Source of the DNA: an uncultured Lachnospiraceae bacterium
GTDB lineage: Bacteria > Bacillota > Clostridia > Lachnospirales > Lachnospiraceae
DNA length: 34,709 nt
NCBI GenBank assembly: GCA_910586025.1
Contig: CAJUIO010000008.1
Coordinates: 1-34,709, forward strand
Direction: 5' to 3'
Position numbers and translations under genes: made by a program. The notes under the pieces were generated by a model, which saw only the letters and a program-made list of their open reading frames with translations, was not told the origin of the DNA and did not search any database. This document shows, piece after piece, positions 15,730 to 24,341 of the stretch. Each line of letters opens with the position of its first letter. Position 1 is the stretch's first letter.

Positions 15730-15794
15730 ATCTTAATAAATTTAGTTTGAACCCTCTTCTATATTTTATTCCTTTTTTTCCGCTTTAGAACTGC

Positions 15795-17357
15795 CTATGA
15801 GCCCAGGGTAGAAAAATTATACGATGAGGCGTAAATATAATACTTGCCGATCTGTGTAAGAAGCCAGAACGCATCTTCTCCCTTCACCGCCACAAGCTCT
15901 AAAAACTCCTCCCGCTCCGCCTCCGTAATGATATAAGCGGTAATCTCGTCAAAGGGAACATTGGGAACATACCAGTCGGCACTGCTAAGCCACTTACAGA
16001 TATCCATTTTTGAAACGGAAGCCACCGGGGCGATCCGGAGTGCTCCGTTTGAGATCGCTGTCATGGTATTGGCGTTTTCGAAGCTGGCATAACCGCTCTC
16101 ATAGCCCTTTTCCTGCAAAAACCGAACCGCCTCCGCAAGCTCTGTCTCTGCAGGCTCCTCGGAACAGAAAACAGGGAGGTAAATTCCGGAAAAATTCACC
16201 ACTGCAAGGATAAGGATCAGCACTGCCAATGCCGTCTGTACCCGCTGGCTGCTGCGCATACACAGAAGCACCACCGCATAGGCCATGACAAAAATCAGAA
16301 TAAAATAATATCTCTCCGAGCTGTCTATCGTGGTAAACGCCACAATCAGCGCCGTCAGCACCGGAGAACTGCAAAGGATCAGATAGATCCATTCCCCCAC
16401 CCTGATCCTCTCCTTTCGGAGCATTCGGACAAGAATCTCTCCCAGAATAAAAACGGCCGCCAGAAGCAGAATTCCCAGACAGAGCTTTCCCACCAGGCCT
16501 GTGCTGGTAAATCCCACCGCCCTCCCCATATCCGGAAGCACCACGGTAAACAGCTTCTGAAGCCCATGCCTTATGTTTCTGGAAAATCCCTGTCCGATAG
16601 AAACAGGGGCGAGTGTTCCCACAACACTGAAGAAAAACAGGGATACCACCCACAGACTGATCAGAAAATCCTCTTTCCTTCTCCTGCGTCCGCTGTAGGA
16701 AAGATAGAGATGACGCACCGCCTCCATGCCGCAGAGCGGACCATAGAGAATCAGGATCCCTCTTACCCCCTGCACTCCCAGACACAGGGAAAGAAGGACA
16801 CACAAGATCAGACAGCCTATTCTGCCCTTTCCGGACTCGGCAAAATCCCCGTAGACCCCCAGTGTAAAAAACAGAACCACGACATGAATGGCGTAATAGC
16901 TGGCAAACAGGCAGGTTAGCTCCAGCGACACAAAGCTGCCGGGAATCATGAGACACAGAAAGGTCATGAGCAGACTGTATCTGCGTCCCATGCCGATAAA
17001 CCGACAGAATGCAGCAATGCTGAAAAGAACCAGAAGCGTCATCACACAGCAGGCAAGCCCCATGGACAGATTCATATTGTGAGTCACCCCATAAAACAGC
17101 GCCGCAATATTAGGCGCACAGAGAATTCTCACCTCATTGGAACCATACCATCCGTCCGGAAGTATCTGTCCGGTTTCCCAGATCAGCCTTCCCAGAACAG
17201 CTTCCGAGGCGATATCCGCATTCATTTTATAATTGAAATGAAAAAGATTCGTTATAAAAACAGCGAAAACAAAGCACACAAGCCCTATCCACAGCAACCC
17301 CTCAAAAATCCTGTCAAATCTGTCTGCTTTTTTCATCCGCGGCAGTCCGCCTCCCAT
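15795..17357 (-). CDS. Polytopic membrane protein, probably GT-C-like
   Basis: About 520 residues with ten or more hydrophobic helices. A first helix near 19-38 is followed by HFNYKMNADIASEAVLGRLIWETGQ, whose D48/E52 pair lies in the first external loop. A soluble C-terminal region of about 110 residues follows the last helix. The placement of acidic residues and the topology suit a GT-C glycosyltransferase or other lipid-linked-sugar enzyme, but I do not recognise a named family. Candidate starts are ATG at 17357, ATG at 17336 (MKKADRF, with GGGAGG 13 bases ahead) and TTG at 17396, which would overlap the epimerase gene. It follows the epimerase by about 20-40 bases, so the two are one operon. 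Confidence 0.66.
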   Translation of the reverse strand: MGGGLPRMKKADRFDRIFEGLLWIGLVCFVFAVFITNLFHFNYKMNADIASEAVLGRLIWETGQILPDGWYGSNEVRILCAPNIAALFYGVTHNMNLSMGLACCVMTLLVLFSIAAFCRFIGMGRRYSLLMTFLCLMIPGSFVSLELTCLFASYYAIHVVVLFFTLGVYGDFAESGKGRIGCLILCVLLSLCLGVQGVRGILILYGPLCGMEAVRHLYLSYSGRRRRKEDFLISLWVVSLFFFSVVGTLAPVSIGQGFSRNIRHGLQKLFTVVLPDMGRAVGFTSTGLVGKLCLGILLLAAVFILGEILVRMLRKERIRVGEWIYLILCSSPVLTALIVAFTTIDSSERYYFILIFVMAYAVVLLCMRSSQRVQTALAVLILILAVVNFSGIYLPVFCSEEPAETELAEAVRFLQEKGYESGYASFENANTMTAISNGALRIAPVASVSKMDICKWLSSADWYVPNVPFDEITAYIITEAEREEFLELVAVKGEDAFWLLTQIGKYYIYASSYNFSTLGS

Positions 17358-17376
17358 CCTGTTTAATCGCCTTGCC

Positions 17377-18372
17377 TTATTTACCGTAATACGCAAGAAA
17401 CCACTGTGCGAATCTGGAAAGCCCCTCCTCGATGCCCGTGGAGGGCTTGAAGCCGTAATCTCTCATGAGCTCCTCCACATCCGCATAGGTCTCGTACACA
17501 TCCCCTGGCTGCATGGGAAGATACTCCTTTCTGGCCTCCCTGCCAAGACATCTTTCCAGAACCGAAATATAGTCCATCAGCTTCTCCGGCTTATTATTTC
17601 CAATATTGTAGATCTTGTATGCGGCTCCGTCCCCGTCAAAGGCCGGAGGATTGCAGAGGATATTCTCCACACCCTTCACAATGTCGTCAATATAAGTGAA
17701 GTCTCTCCTCATGTCCCCATGATTGTAGATCTCAATGGGCTCACCCGCCATAATTTTCTTTGCAAATTTAAAATACGCCATATCCGGCCTTCCCATAGGC
17801 CCGTACACAGTAAAAAACCGAAGTCCCGTAAGGGGAATCCCATAAAGCCTGCTGTAAGAGTAGGCCATGAGCTCATTGGACTTTTTGGTGGCCGCATAGA
17901 GACTCACCGGCTTATCCACCTGATCCGACACGGAAAATGGTATTTTGGTATTTCCCCCGTACACTGAGCTGGACGAGGCGAAGACTAGATGCTCCACCGG
18001 AAAATTGCGGCAGGCCTCCAGAATATGAAAGAATCCCACGATATTTGACTGAATATAAGCGTCCGGATTGTCGATGCTGTAACGCACTCCCGCCTGAGCC
18101 GCAAGATTCACCACAATCCCGGGTCTGTACTCCTCAAACACCCGAAACACCGTCTCCTTATCCGCAATATCTCCCCTCACAAACCGATACCCCGGAAATC
18201 CCCCAAGGATCGCAAGACGGTCTTCCTTCAATGAGACCTCGTAATAGTCGTTCATATTGTCAATCCCGATCACCTGCGCCCCTTTTTCCAGAAGCGACTT
18301 GGAGAGATAAAAGCCGATGAAGCCGGCTCCCCCCGTGATCAGATAAGTTTTGGATATATCAAGCGCTTTCAT
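17377..18372 (-). CDS. UDP-glucuronate 4-epimerase-like NAD-dependent epimerase
   Basis: An extended short-chain dehydrogenase of about 331 residues. It has TGGAGFIG (nucleotide loop), IDNMNDYYEVSLKEDRL, LAAQAGVRYSI, SSSSVYGGN and the catalytic YAATK (YxxxK). The DNMNDYYxxxLKxxRL and AAQAGVRYS strings are typical of UDP-glucuronate 4-epimerases, which make UDP-galacturonate; related UDP-hexose epimerases are possible. The product would supply acidic sugar for a surface polysaccharide. The ATG at 18372 is preferred over that at 18376-18378, because AGAGGG is then seven bases ahead rather than abutting. A textbook promoter precedes it. It is the first gene of the unit that continues to the GDSL lipoprotein. 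Confidence 0.88.
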   Translation of the reverse strand: MKALDISKTYLITGGAGFIGFYLSKSLLEKGAQVIGIDNMNDYYEVSLKEDRLAILGGFPGYRFVRGDIADKETVFRVFEEYRPGIVVNLAAQAGVRYSIDNPDAYIQSNIVGFFHILEACRNFPVEHLVFASSSSVYGGNTKIPFSVSDQVDKPVSLYAATKKSNELMAYSYSRLYGIPLTGLRFFTVYGPMGRPDMAYFKFAKKIMAGEPIEIYNHGDMRRDFTYIDDIVKGVENILCNPPAFDGDGAAYKIYNIGNNKPEKLMDYISVLERCLGREARKEYLPMQPGDVYETYADVEELMRDYGFKPSTGIEEGLSRFAQWFLAYYGK

Positions 18373-18405
18373 TGTCATCCCTCTTTTTCCATATAATTCT
18401 ATTCC

Positions 18406-18418
18406 TGTCTGTCAGACA
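18406..18418. promoter_or_regulatory. 13-bp palindrome at the start site of the epimerase operon
   Basis: TGTCTGTCAGACA is a perfect inverted repeat with a one-base centre. It begins two bases below the -10, so it covers the expected transcription start. This fits a repressor operator, though it may also be chance. Confidence 0.45.
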
Positions 18419-18419
18419 A

Positions 18420-18448
18420 AGTATATACCAGCCCCCTGATTTCGTCAA
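18420..18448 (-). promoter_or_regulatory. Strong sigma-A promoter of the epimerase operon
   Basis: On the minus strand TTGACG (18443-18448), a 17-base spacer and TATACT (18420-18425) give a near-consensus promoter about 48 bases above the ATG. Confidence 0.85.
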
Positions 18449-18500
18449 ATAAAAGATAATTAAAAGAATCGCACGAAAGTCTGTTTCTCACCTTTCCATA

Positions 18501-18550
18501 GCGGGCCGGCAGTTCACACCGCACAAAAGCGCCGTGAACGCCGGCCCCGC
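18501..18550 (-). terminator. Long GC-rich hairpin after the beta-helix glycosidase gene
   Basis: Left arm 18501-18517 and right arm 18534-18550 pair over 16 positions with two single-base bulges, around a 16-base loop that can pair again. There is no U tract on either side. It may mark the 3' end of the catabolic island, either through factor-dependent termination or as a stabilising end. Confidence 0.5.
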
Positions 18551-18571
18551 CATTAAAAACCATCTATATCC

Positions 18572-20530
18572 TTACTGCTGCCGGGCCTTCCTTCTCGGAT
18601 CTATCTCATAAACCGTCCCTTCAGCATATCCTGCCGCCTTCTCATCGCCCCACAGCACGGCTTCGTCCACCGCCGCAATCTCCGCAAGGGCCCTGGCATC
18701 AATCTCCGGAAGCTCCTCCACATGATACAGGAAGTTCCGCCTTCTGATATCCTCCGCAAAACCGGGCGCTCTCCCGGCTGCCGGCAGAAACCGCAGTGTC
18801 AGCGCATCCGTGTCCATCTCAATATCGAACCAGCCCTCCCTCGAGCTCCGGTCAAAGCCGTAGAATTCCTGCCATGCAGACAGATACAGGCAGACCTCCG
18901 GCTCCGGATACAAAATGCGCAGATACCCGCCAAGCTGCTTCACATACAGATTGCCCTCCGCTCTGTTATCCTTTGTGGGAAGCTTAAGAGCAGCCTCTTT
19001 ACAGCCATAAAAAAGATTGCCAACGATCCGGGCATCCCGGGAGGTACCGCCCCTCTGCAGTCCGCCCATGCGGAAGGAAACAGGCTTTGCAAAATATCCC
19101 GCACTGCGGCAGTTCCCGATCAGATTCCCCACGATGCGCAGGCGGTCCGTCCCTTCTCCGTATATGCCGTAGCCGTTCACCACGTCATGCTCCTTCAGCT
19201 TATACCAGCCCGAAGATCCCGGCTCAACCGGGATCTTCGTCTCGTCAAAGCGTCCTTCCACATTCCAGATGATGTTGTGGTCAATCAGATTCACTCCCTC
19301 CTTTGTGCACTCGATAAAGATTGCCTCCCTCTGTTCTATCCCGTCCAGGAAAAGATTATGCGTAATCCGGTTATTTTCATTCCCGCAGTCCAGCCAGAGA
19401 TGATCTGCTCTCAGGGTTCTTCGGAAAACGTTGCGCCTTATCAGCCCGTTTACACTGTTGTGCAGCTTAATGCCTCCCGCCTCCCAGGAAAGCTCCATTT
19501 TCTGCCAGCCGGTGCCCTCGATCAGATTGTCCTCGATGAGCATATGCTCCGCAAAAAGCCCGGCAATCCCGCAGACCCCGGCGTCCCTTATGGTGCAGCC
19601 CCGGATAACGCTGCAGCCGATCACCTGATTCTCGTCTATTTCATGATGCCAGCATTCGTTTCCCACGTCGATTCCCACAGCGTTGGACCAGTCTATTACA
19701 CAGTCCTCTATCACCCAGTGATGACCTCTCAGGCACGACAATGCGCCCCTCTGGGGAACCGGTGCGCCGCCCGCCGCATGGGCAAAGGTAATTCCCTTTA
19801 CCCGGATATACGATAAAAACGGGATTTCCGGTGCAAAGCACTGCTCTCTGCAGGTCACCTCGATCTGATGTTCCCCGGGATCCGCATCATTTTCCAGCCG
19901 GAAATGAACCGTCATCCCGTTTGCCTCCACCCAATAGCTTCCAGCCTGCTCCGCCATCTGACAGTAGAGAGCCACCTGCCGCAGGGGCTTCCCGTCACAG
20001 AAAACCATGCCCCGTCGATTTAAGTACGGAGTCATATCCGTCTTGTCGTACTCGATAAACAGTCTGTCATGCAGAATATTCACGCAGCAGAAGGGATTGT
20101 AGCCGCAAAAAAGCGCCGGATCCAGGCGATACTGCCAGATTCTGCAGTCATTCCCGTAATCCTCAGCCTCAGGTCCCCGCCTCAGGCGCCAGCCCCTGCT
20201 CTGTGCAAAATCCGTCACCTCCTCGGAGGCCTTTACCGTAACCTCCCCGTCGCCAAAGGCCTCATAGCTTATCATATGAGCGGCATCCAGGCCTCCCTGT
20301 ACGGGACGCACCCACTCCCGGTATACTCCCCCGTGGATAAGCACCTGCGTTCCCGGCTGTGCGCGTCTGGCCGCCTCCTGTATCGTGCGTAGCGGCCTCT
20401 CCCTGCTGCCGTCATTCTCATCACTTGCAAGGGAATGCCTCTGGTCTACATGAAGCTGTCTGTCATAAGCCGTCTCCTTTTCCCAAAAATCAAACAAGCT
20501 TCCATCCGGTAGAAATCCTGTCCTGTCCAT
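18572..20530 (-). CDS. Right-handed beta-helix glycoside hydrolase, GH120-like (beta-xylosidase candidate)
   Basis: 652 residues, no signal peptide, so cytoplasmic. The N-terminus has DGSRERPLRTIQEAARRAQPG and VLIHGGVYREWVRP (63-76), then many NxIxGxTIRxx-type coils. From memory of the GH120 xylosidase of Thermoanaerobacterium, shared features are GVYREWV, an NPF/NPY segment, and the catalytic pair in LWLD (here Asp381, nucleophile) and FIEC (here Glu407, acid/base). The spacing is 26 residues instead of 23. The length (about 640) also matches. GH141 is the alternative. Together with GH51, an esterase and a sugar importer, removal of xylose from xylo-oligosaccharides inside the cell is the likely job. 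TGAGGAGGAAAGAAA precedes the ATG. Confidence 0.75.
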   Translation of the reverse strand: MDRTGFLPDGSLFDFWEKETAYDRQLHVDQRHSLASDENDGSRERPLRTIQEAARRAQPGTQVLIHGGVYREWVRPVQGGLDAAHMISYEAFGDGEVTVKASEEVTDFAQSRGWRLRRGPEAEDYGNDCRIWQYRLDPALFCGYNPFCCVNILHDRLFIEYDKTDMTPYLNRRGMVFCDGKPLRQVALYCQMAEQAGSYWVEANGMTVHFRLENDADPGEHQIEVTCREQCFAPEIPFLSYIRVKGITFAHAAGGAPVPQRGALSCLRGHHWVIEDCVIDWSNAVGIDVGNECWHHEIDENQVIGCSVIRGCTIRDAGVCGIAGLFAEHMLIEDNLIEGTGWQKMELSWEAGGIKLHNSVNGLIRRNVFRRTLRADHLWLDCGNENNRITHNLFLDGIEQREAIFIECTKEGVNLIDHNIIWNVEGRFDETKIPVEPGSSGWYKLKEHDVVNGYGIYGEGTDRLRIVGNLIGNCRSAGYFAKPVSFRMGGLQRGGTSRDARIVGNLFYGCKEAALKLPTKDNRAEGNLYVKQLGGYLRILYPEPEVCLYLSAWQEFYGFDRSSREGWFDIEMDTDALTLRFLPAAGRAPGFAEDIRRRNFLYHVEELPEIDARALAEIAAVDEAVLWGDEKAAGYAEGTVYEIDPRRKARQQ

Positions 20531-20545
20531 TTTCTTTCCTCCTCA

Positions 20546-20563
20546 TATAATAACATTATTATA
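20546..20563. promoter_or_regulatory. AT-rich palindrome with a consensus -10 before the glycosidase gene
   Basis: TATAATAACATTATTATA is a perfect 8-bp inverted repeat with a 2-base centre. The minus strand reads TATAAT at 20558-20563, a consensus -10, but there is no good -35 because a terminator stem fills that place. It may be a weak promoter, or an operator for separate control of the last gene. Confidence 0.45.
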
Positions 20564-20565
20564 AC

Positions 20566-20596
20566 AGAAAAGCCGGGAATGAATCCCGGCTTTTCT
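20566..20596 (-). terminator. Rho-independent terminator after the solute-binding protein gene
   Basis: A perfect 13-bp stem, AGAAAAGCCGGGA (20566-20578) with TCCCGGCTTTTCT (20584-20596), and a 5-base loop. On the minus strand it ends CTTTTCTGTT. It lies 32 bases after the stop and inside the apparent operon, so it probably reduces transcription of the glycosidase gene relative to the binding protein. Confidence 0.85.
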
Positions 20597-20628
20597 CTTT
20601 CAGACGCAATCCGTCATTGTTACTGTAT

Positions 20629-22434
20629 TTATTTTGACGCTTCCAGCTTGGCATCCACTTCGATCTGATATCTCTCCACATCGAAATTGTAAAGATCCTG
20701 GAATCCAAAGCCGTCCATCTGTGCGCTCATCTCATCCCACATGGAATCAAATTCCGCATCATCCTTCGCAAAGATCATTCTCCAGGAATAATCGCAGATC
20801 GTGTCATTGCACTGGTTGCGGATCACGGAGATATCATTGGAATCGCTGGGAAGTGTCACGCTCACGTTAGGGCTTACCAGCAGAATATTATTTTTCGTCA
20901 TGTATTCCACCGGGTTATCCGCACTGTACAGCTCCTGCCACTCCTTCTTCATTTCCGTCATGGTTGCCTCTTTGTAGGAGGTCCAATATCTGACAGAATA
21001 AGGCTCCCCTGTGTTGGGGTTCGTACTGATCGCATCCACGAGCCACTGATTGATGGCGTTGTTTCCATCCTGATAGCCGGCTCCGCCCCACTCCTCGGGT
21101 ACCGGAAGGTTATCCATCAGAGCATTGTCGTTAATCTGTGTAAACTTTCCGTCGTCGCCAACGGTATAGGTAAAGTCCTCAATACCGCAGTGCTGGAAGG
21201 TCAGTCCCTCCGGGCCTGCATACCAGTCAAGGAATTCCATGATTCTTGCGTACTTCTCATCGTCAACCTGAGAACCCACCGCAAACACACGTGCAGTTCC
21301 GTAATAAGTATCTGAATCCGTATAATAGGACTGATCAGCTACCGGAACAAAGGAAAATGCATTTCCGTTCTTAAGTCTCTCCTGGGAGTTCCAGAAACCT
21401 GTCTGCCAGCTGTACCACATCAGATAAACCTGTCCAGCGGACATCTTCGCACATGCCGCATTCCAATCCTGCGTACCGGAGTCAGGATCCACAAGGCCTC
21501 TTCTCTGTGCATTGTTCAGGAACTTCAGAAGCTTGTAATAAGTGCCGGCCTTATCCGTCAGCGGAATAAAGGTATTGTCCGGCTTTAAGATTGCGGAGCC
21601 CTTGATCTTCTCTCCATACCATGTGGTGAGCTGAACGACATTCGCAATACCGAGCATTCCGTCGCCGCCGTCCCAGTCAGCCCAGAGTGAGAAGGGATAA
21701 GCGGGATCGCCTGTCTCATTGGTGGGATGCGCTTTCATCATCTGCTCCAGCACGTCCAGAAGTCCGTCAAGATCCGCAATTTCCGGATAACCAAGCTCCT
21801 TGTACAGATCCCACCGAAGCAGAGGGCTGGAATAAATCTCCTCCTGGGAATAGGTGGTGGGGGACGTATTCGTCATCTGGGTCGGAATACCCCATGTAAT
21901 TCCCGCATCATTTCCCGGAAGTCCGTTGTTAAATACGTCAATCTGCTCCTTATAAGTCATCAGATTGGAGTAATTTCCGATATCGGCACTGATATCCTTT
22001 ACCAGGCCTGCCGATACGCAGTCTGCAAAGTCTTCCTTCTCCAGAATCAGAATATCTCCCAGATTACCCGTGCTGGCACGGGTCTGGAAAACCGCATCTC
22101 CTGCCACCTGGGGCGCAATAATATTCAATTCCAGATTGAAACGATCCTTTATAACCTTATCGAACCAGCCCGTCTGTACACCCTGATAGTTTGCAGCCAC
22201 ATCATAAACCTCAAGGGACAACAGCTCTTTGTCTGATGCCGCAGGTGCCTTTTCCTGCGCATCGTCCGAAGATGTCTCTTCCTGTGCGGGAGCCTCCTCC
22301 TTCGCTGTGTCTGTCTGCTCCTCCTTCTGCTGGCCCTCCGGCGCAGCCGGAGCGTCCGATCCTCCACAGCCTGCAAGAGCGCCGGTCAGCATTGCCGATG
22401 CAAGCAGGATGGATAACAACTTTTTACCTTTCAT
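20629..22434 (-). CDS. Sugar ABC transporter solute-binding lipoprotein
   Basis: 601 residues. The signal ends LTGALAGC, with lipidated Cys23, and is followed by a Glu/Ala/Pro/Gln-rich linker (about 25-70) spanning the wall. The rest is a large family-1 type binding protein of the LplA/YtcQ-like group that captures oligosaccharides for CUT1 importers. It is rich in tryptophan and tyrosine (WDLYKELG, LWADWDGGDG, WYSWQTGFWN), as expected for stacking on sugar rings. AATAGGAGGGTTTAAT precedes the ATG. It follows the two permeases by 39 bases, and a strong terminator follows it. The ligand is inferred from the adjacent enzymes to be arabinoxylan-derived oligosaccharide; the sequence alone does not prove this. 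Confidence 0.92.
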   Translation of the reverse strand: MKGKKLLSILLASAMLTGALAGCGGSDAPAAPEGQQKEEQTDTAKEEAPAQEETSSDDAQEKAPAASDKELLSLEVYDVAANYQGVQTGWFDKVIKDRFNLELNIIAPQVAGDAVFQTRASTGNLGDILILEKEDFADCVSAGLVKDISADIGNYSNLMTYKEQIDVFNNGLPGNDAGITWGIPTQMTNTSPTTYSQEEIYSSPLLRWDLYKELGYPEIADLDGLLDVLEQMMKAHPTNETGDPAYPFSLWADWDGGDGMLGIANVVQLTTWYGEKIKGSAILKPDNTFIPLTDKAGTYYKLLKFLNNAQRRGLVDPDSGTQDWNAACAKMSAGQVYLMWYSWQTGFWNSQERLKNGNAFSFVPVADQSYYTDSDTYYGTARVFAVGSQVDDEKYARIMEFLDWYAGPEGLTFQHCGIEDFTYTVGDDGKFTQINDNALMDNLPVPEEWGGAGYQDGNNAINQWLVDAISTNPNTGEPYSVRYWTSYKEATMTEMKKEWQELYSADNPVEYMTKNNILLVSPNVSVTLPSDSNDISVIRNQCNDTICDYSWRMIFAKDDAEFDSMWDEMSAQMDGFGFQDLYNFDVERYQIEVDAKLEASK

Positions 22435-22473
22435 ATTAAACCCTCCTATTAATTTAAAAACTTTAGTATAATA

Positions 22474-23403
22474 TCAGCCCTTTACGGCACCGATCATAAT
22501 ACCCTTGGTAAAAAACCTCTGGAAGAACGGATAAACTAATATGATGGGTGTCACCACCACGATGGTTACCGTCATCCGGATCGAGGTAGCGGTTTGCGCA
22601 TGCGCCAGACTTGCCGCCATACTTGCGGAAGAGGTGGTGCTGTTCACCAGAGCCTTCAGGGAGCTGGCCTGATTAATGTACTGGTACAGCGTAAACTGCA
22701 AAGTGTATAGTTTATTGTCCGTCACCAGAAGCAGCGTGTCCTGGAAGGCGTTCCACTGTGCCACTGCCGCAAAAATCGCCACTGTTGCGAGAATCGGCTT
22801 GATGACCGGGACAATGATGGAGAAGAACACACGAAGCGTCCCTGCTCCGTCTATCTCCGCCGCATCCTGCAGCTCCTTGGGAACAGATTCCACAAAGGTC
22901 TTACACAGAATAATGTAAAACGGCTGTACGGCCATGGGAAGGATATAGCCCCAGAAGTTGTTTGTCAGATGCAGATTTCTCATCGTGATAAACCAGGGGA
23001 TAATACCCGCATTGAAATACATGGTGGCCGCAACCATCCGATACCATAATTTGCGCTTCCAGAGCGTCTCCCTGGTGAACATGAAGCCCAGAAAAGCCGC
23101 AATCACCACGGTCAGAGCCGTCCCGATCACCGTTCTTCCCACGGAAATCTTAAGGGCCGAAAACAATGCGGGGATCTGCATTACCTGCTGGTAGTTGTTA
23201 AAATGCAGTTCCATTGGCCAAAACAGCACCTTGCCCCTCTGGCTCAGATCATTGGAGCTGATGGTATTGATAAAAATATAGTAAAAAGGATAGGCACACA
23301 CAAAGGCGAAGATCGAGTAAATCACATAAGTGACCACGCTTATCATCCGGTCGCCCGCACTGACCTTATATTTCACTCCACTCTTTTTCTTTTTTTGTTT
23401 CAT
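22474..23403 (-). CDS. Carbohydrate ABC transporter permease (LplC-like)
   Basis: 309 residues with six hydrophobic helices, the first near 25-48 after a very basic start (MKQKKKKSG). The cytoplasmic EAA loop that docks the ATPase reads DAAEIDGAG followed by IIVPVIKP. The C-terminus ends in FFQRFFTKGIMIGAVKG, typical of this permease subfamily. It pairs with the permease at 23418 and the binding protein at 20629. No ATP-binding subunit is in the window, so a shared MsmX-type ATPase encoded elsewhere is expected, as is common for this subfamily in Firmicutes. Start ATG at 23403, 14 bases after the other permease gene. Confidence 0.92.
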   Translation of the reverse strand: MKQKKKKSGVKYKVSAGDRMISVVTYVIYSIFAFVCAYPFYYIFINTISSNDLSQRGKVLFWPMELHFNNYQQVMQIPALFSALKISVGRTVIGTALTVVIAAFLGFMFTRETLWKRKLWYRMVAATMYFNAGIIPWFITMRNLHLTNNFWGYILPMAVQPFYIILCKTFVESVPKELQDAAEIDGAGTLRVFFSIIVPVIKPILATVAIFAAVAQWNAFQDTLLLVTDNKLYTLQFTLYQYINQASSLKALVNSTTSSASMAASLAHAQTATSIRMTVTIVVVTPIILVYPFFQRFFTKGIMIGAVKG

Positions 23404-23417
23404 CCTCTACACCCCCG

Positions 23418-24341
23418 TCAAATAAAGCCTTCGCCCCTGACCAGCTTGGAAAATCCGTTGGTGCAGCATAAAAGCAGAACACTCACAACAGACTTCAAAA
23501 TACTGATCGCCGTGGAAAGAGAATAGCCGCCGCTTCCCATGGCCAGGTTGTACACGTAAAGATCAAGCACCTCGATACTCTCCTTGTTAAACGCATTGGC
23601 AAACACAAAGTACTGCTCCATACCGTTTGAGAGGAAGTTTGCAAGGCTTAACATTACCAGGACAAAATAAGTCGGAAGGATGCTGGGGATCGTGATATGC
23701 CATATGATCTGCATCCTGGAAGCGCCGTCCACCCTCGCCGCCTCGTTTAATTCGTCATCGATTCCGGTAATGGCGGCGATGTACATGATTGCCGACCAGC
23801 CGGCGTTTTTCCATGTCAGCCACACCCACATTTTAAGCCACACATGCTCGGAGGACTGCAGGAAAAGCTGCGGGGAGTCAATAAGGCCGAGACTCATCAT
23901 CACCGAGTTGACCACGCCCGTGCTGTTTAACAGGCAGTAGGCAATGGAGTACACAAGCACCCAGCTTATGAAGTTGGGCAGGGTCGTCACAGTCTGCACG
24001 AACTTCTTAAAGGGCACACACTTGATTTCATTGAGAAACACTGCGAAAATCATGGGGAACCAGGAAAACAAAAGGCTCAATCCGCTCATGGCGAAGGTGT
24101 TGCGCAGAACCTTCAGAAGCTGAATCGTTTTCACCGGAGTGTCCACCATGGATTTGAACCACTTAAAGCCCACAAACTGATCCATGGAAAGAGGAAACGG
24201 CGGTTTGTAATCAAAAAACGCATAAACCCATCCATAAAGAGGATAGTAAGAAAATACCGCTACCAGGGCCAGAAAGGGAAGAATATACAAAAACTCCCGA
24301 AAGCCTCTCAATTTTCTTTTATTTTGAAAAAATTGTTTCAT
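23418..24341 (-). CDS. Carbohydrate ABC transporter permease (LplB-like)
   Basis: 307 residues with six hydrophobic helices. The EAA loop reads NEAARVDGAS followed by ITIPSILPT. PLYGWVYAFFDYKP after the first helix is typical of LplB/YteP-type permeases. It forms the membrane channel with the LplC-like partner. The ATG at 24341 overlaps the stop of the GH51 gene by 4 bases (ATGA), so enzyme and transporter are translationally coupled. That supports the transporter importing the arabinofuranosidase substrate. Confidence 0.92.
   Translation of the reverse strand: MKQFFQNKRKLRGFREFLYILPFLALVAVFSYYPLYGWVYAFFDYKPPFPLSMDQFVGFKWFKSMVDTPVKTIQLLKVLRNTFAMSGLSLLFSWFPMIFAVFLNEIKCVPFKKFVQTVTTLPNFISWVLVYSIAYCLLNSTGVVNSVMMSLGLIDSPQLFLQSSEHVWLKMWVWLTWKNAGWSAIMYIAAITGIDDELNEAARVDGASRMQIIWHITIPSILPTYFVLVMLSLANFLSNGMEQYFVFANAFNKESIEVLDLYVYNLAMGSGGYSLSTAISILKSVVSVLLLCCTNGFSKLVRGEGFI

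Noticed and set aside
18722..19816. 364-codon plus-strand frame opposite the beta-helix glycosidase
   Set aside because: Entirely inside a gene with clear family motifs on the other strand, and the composition (many Pro, Arg, His) is typical of shadow frames.
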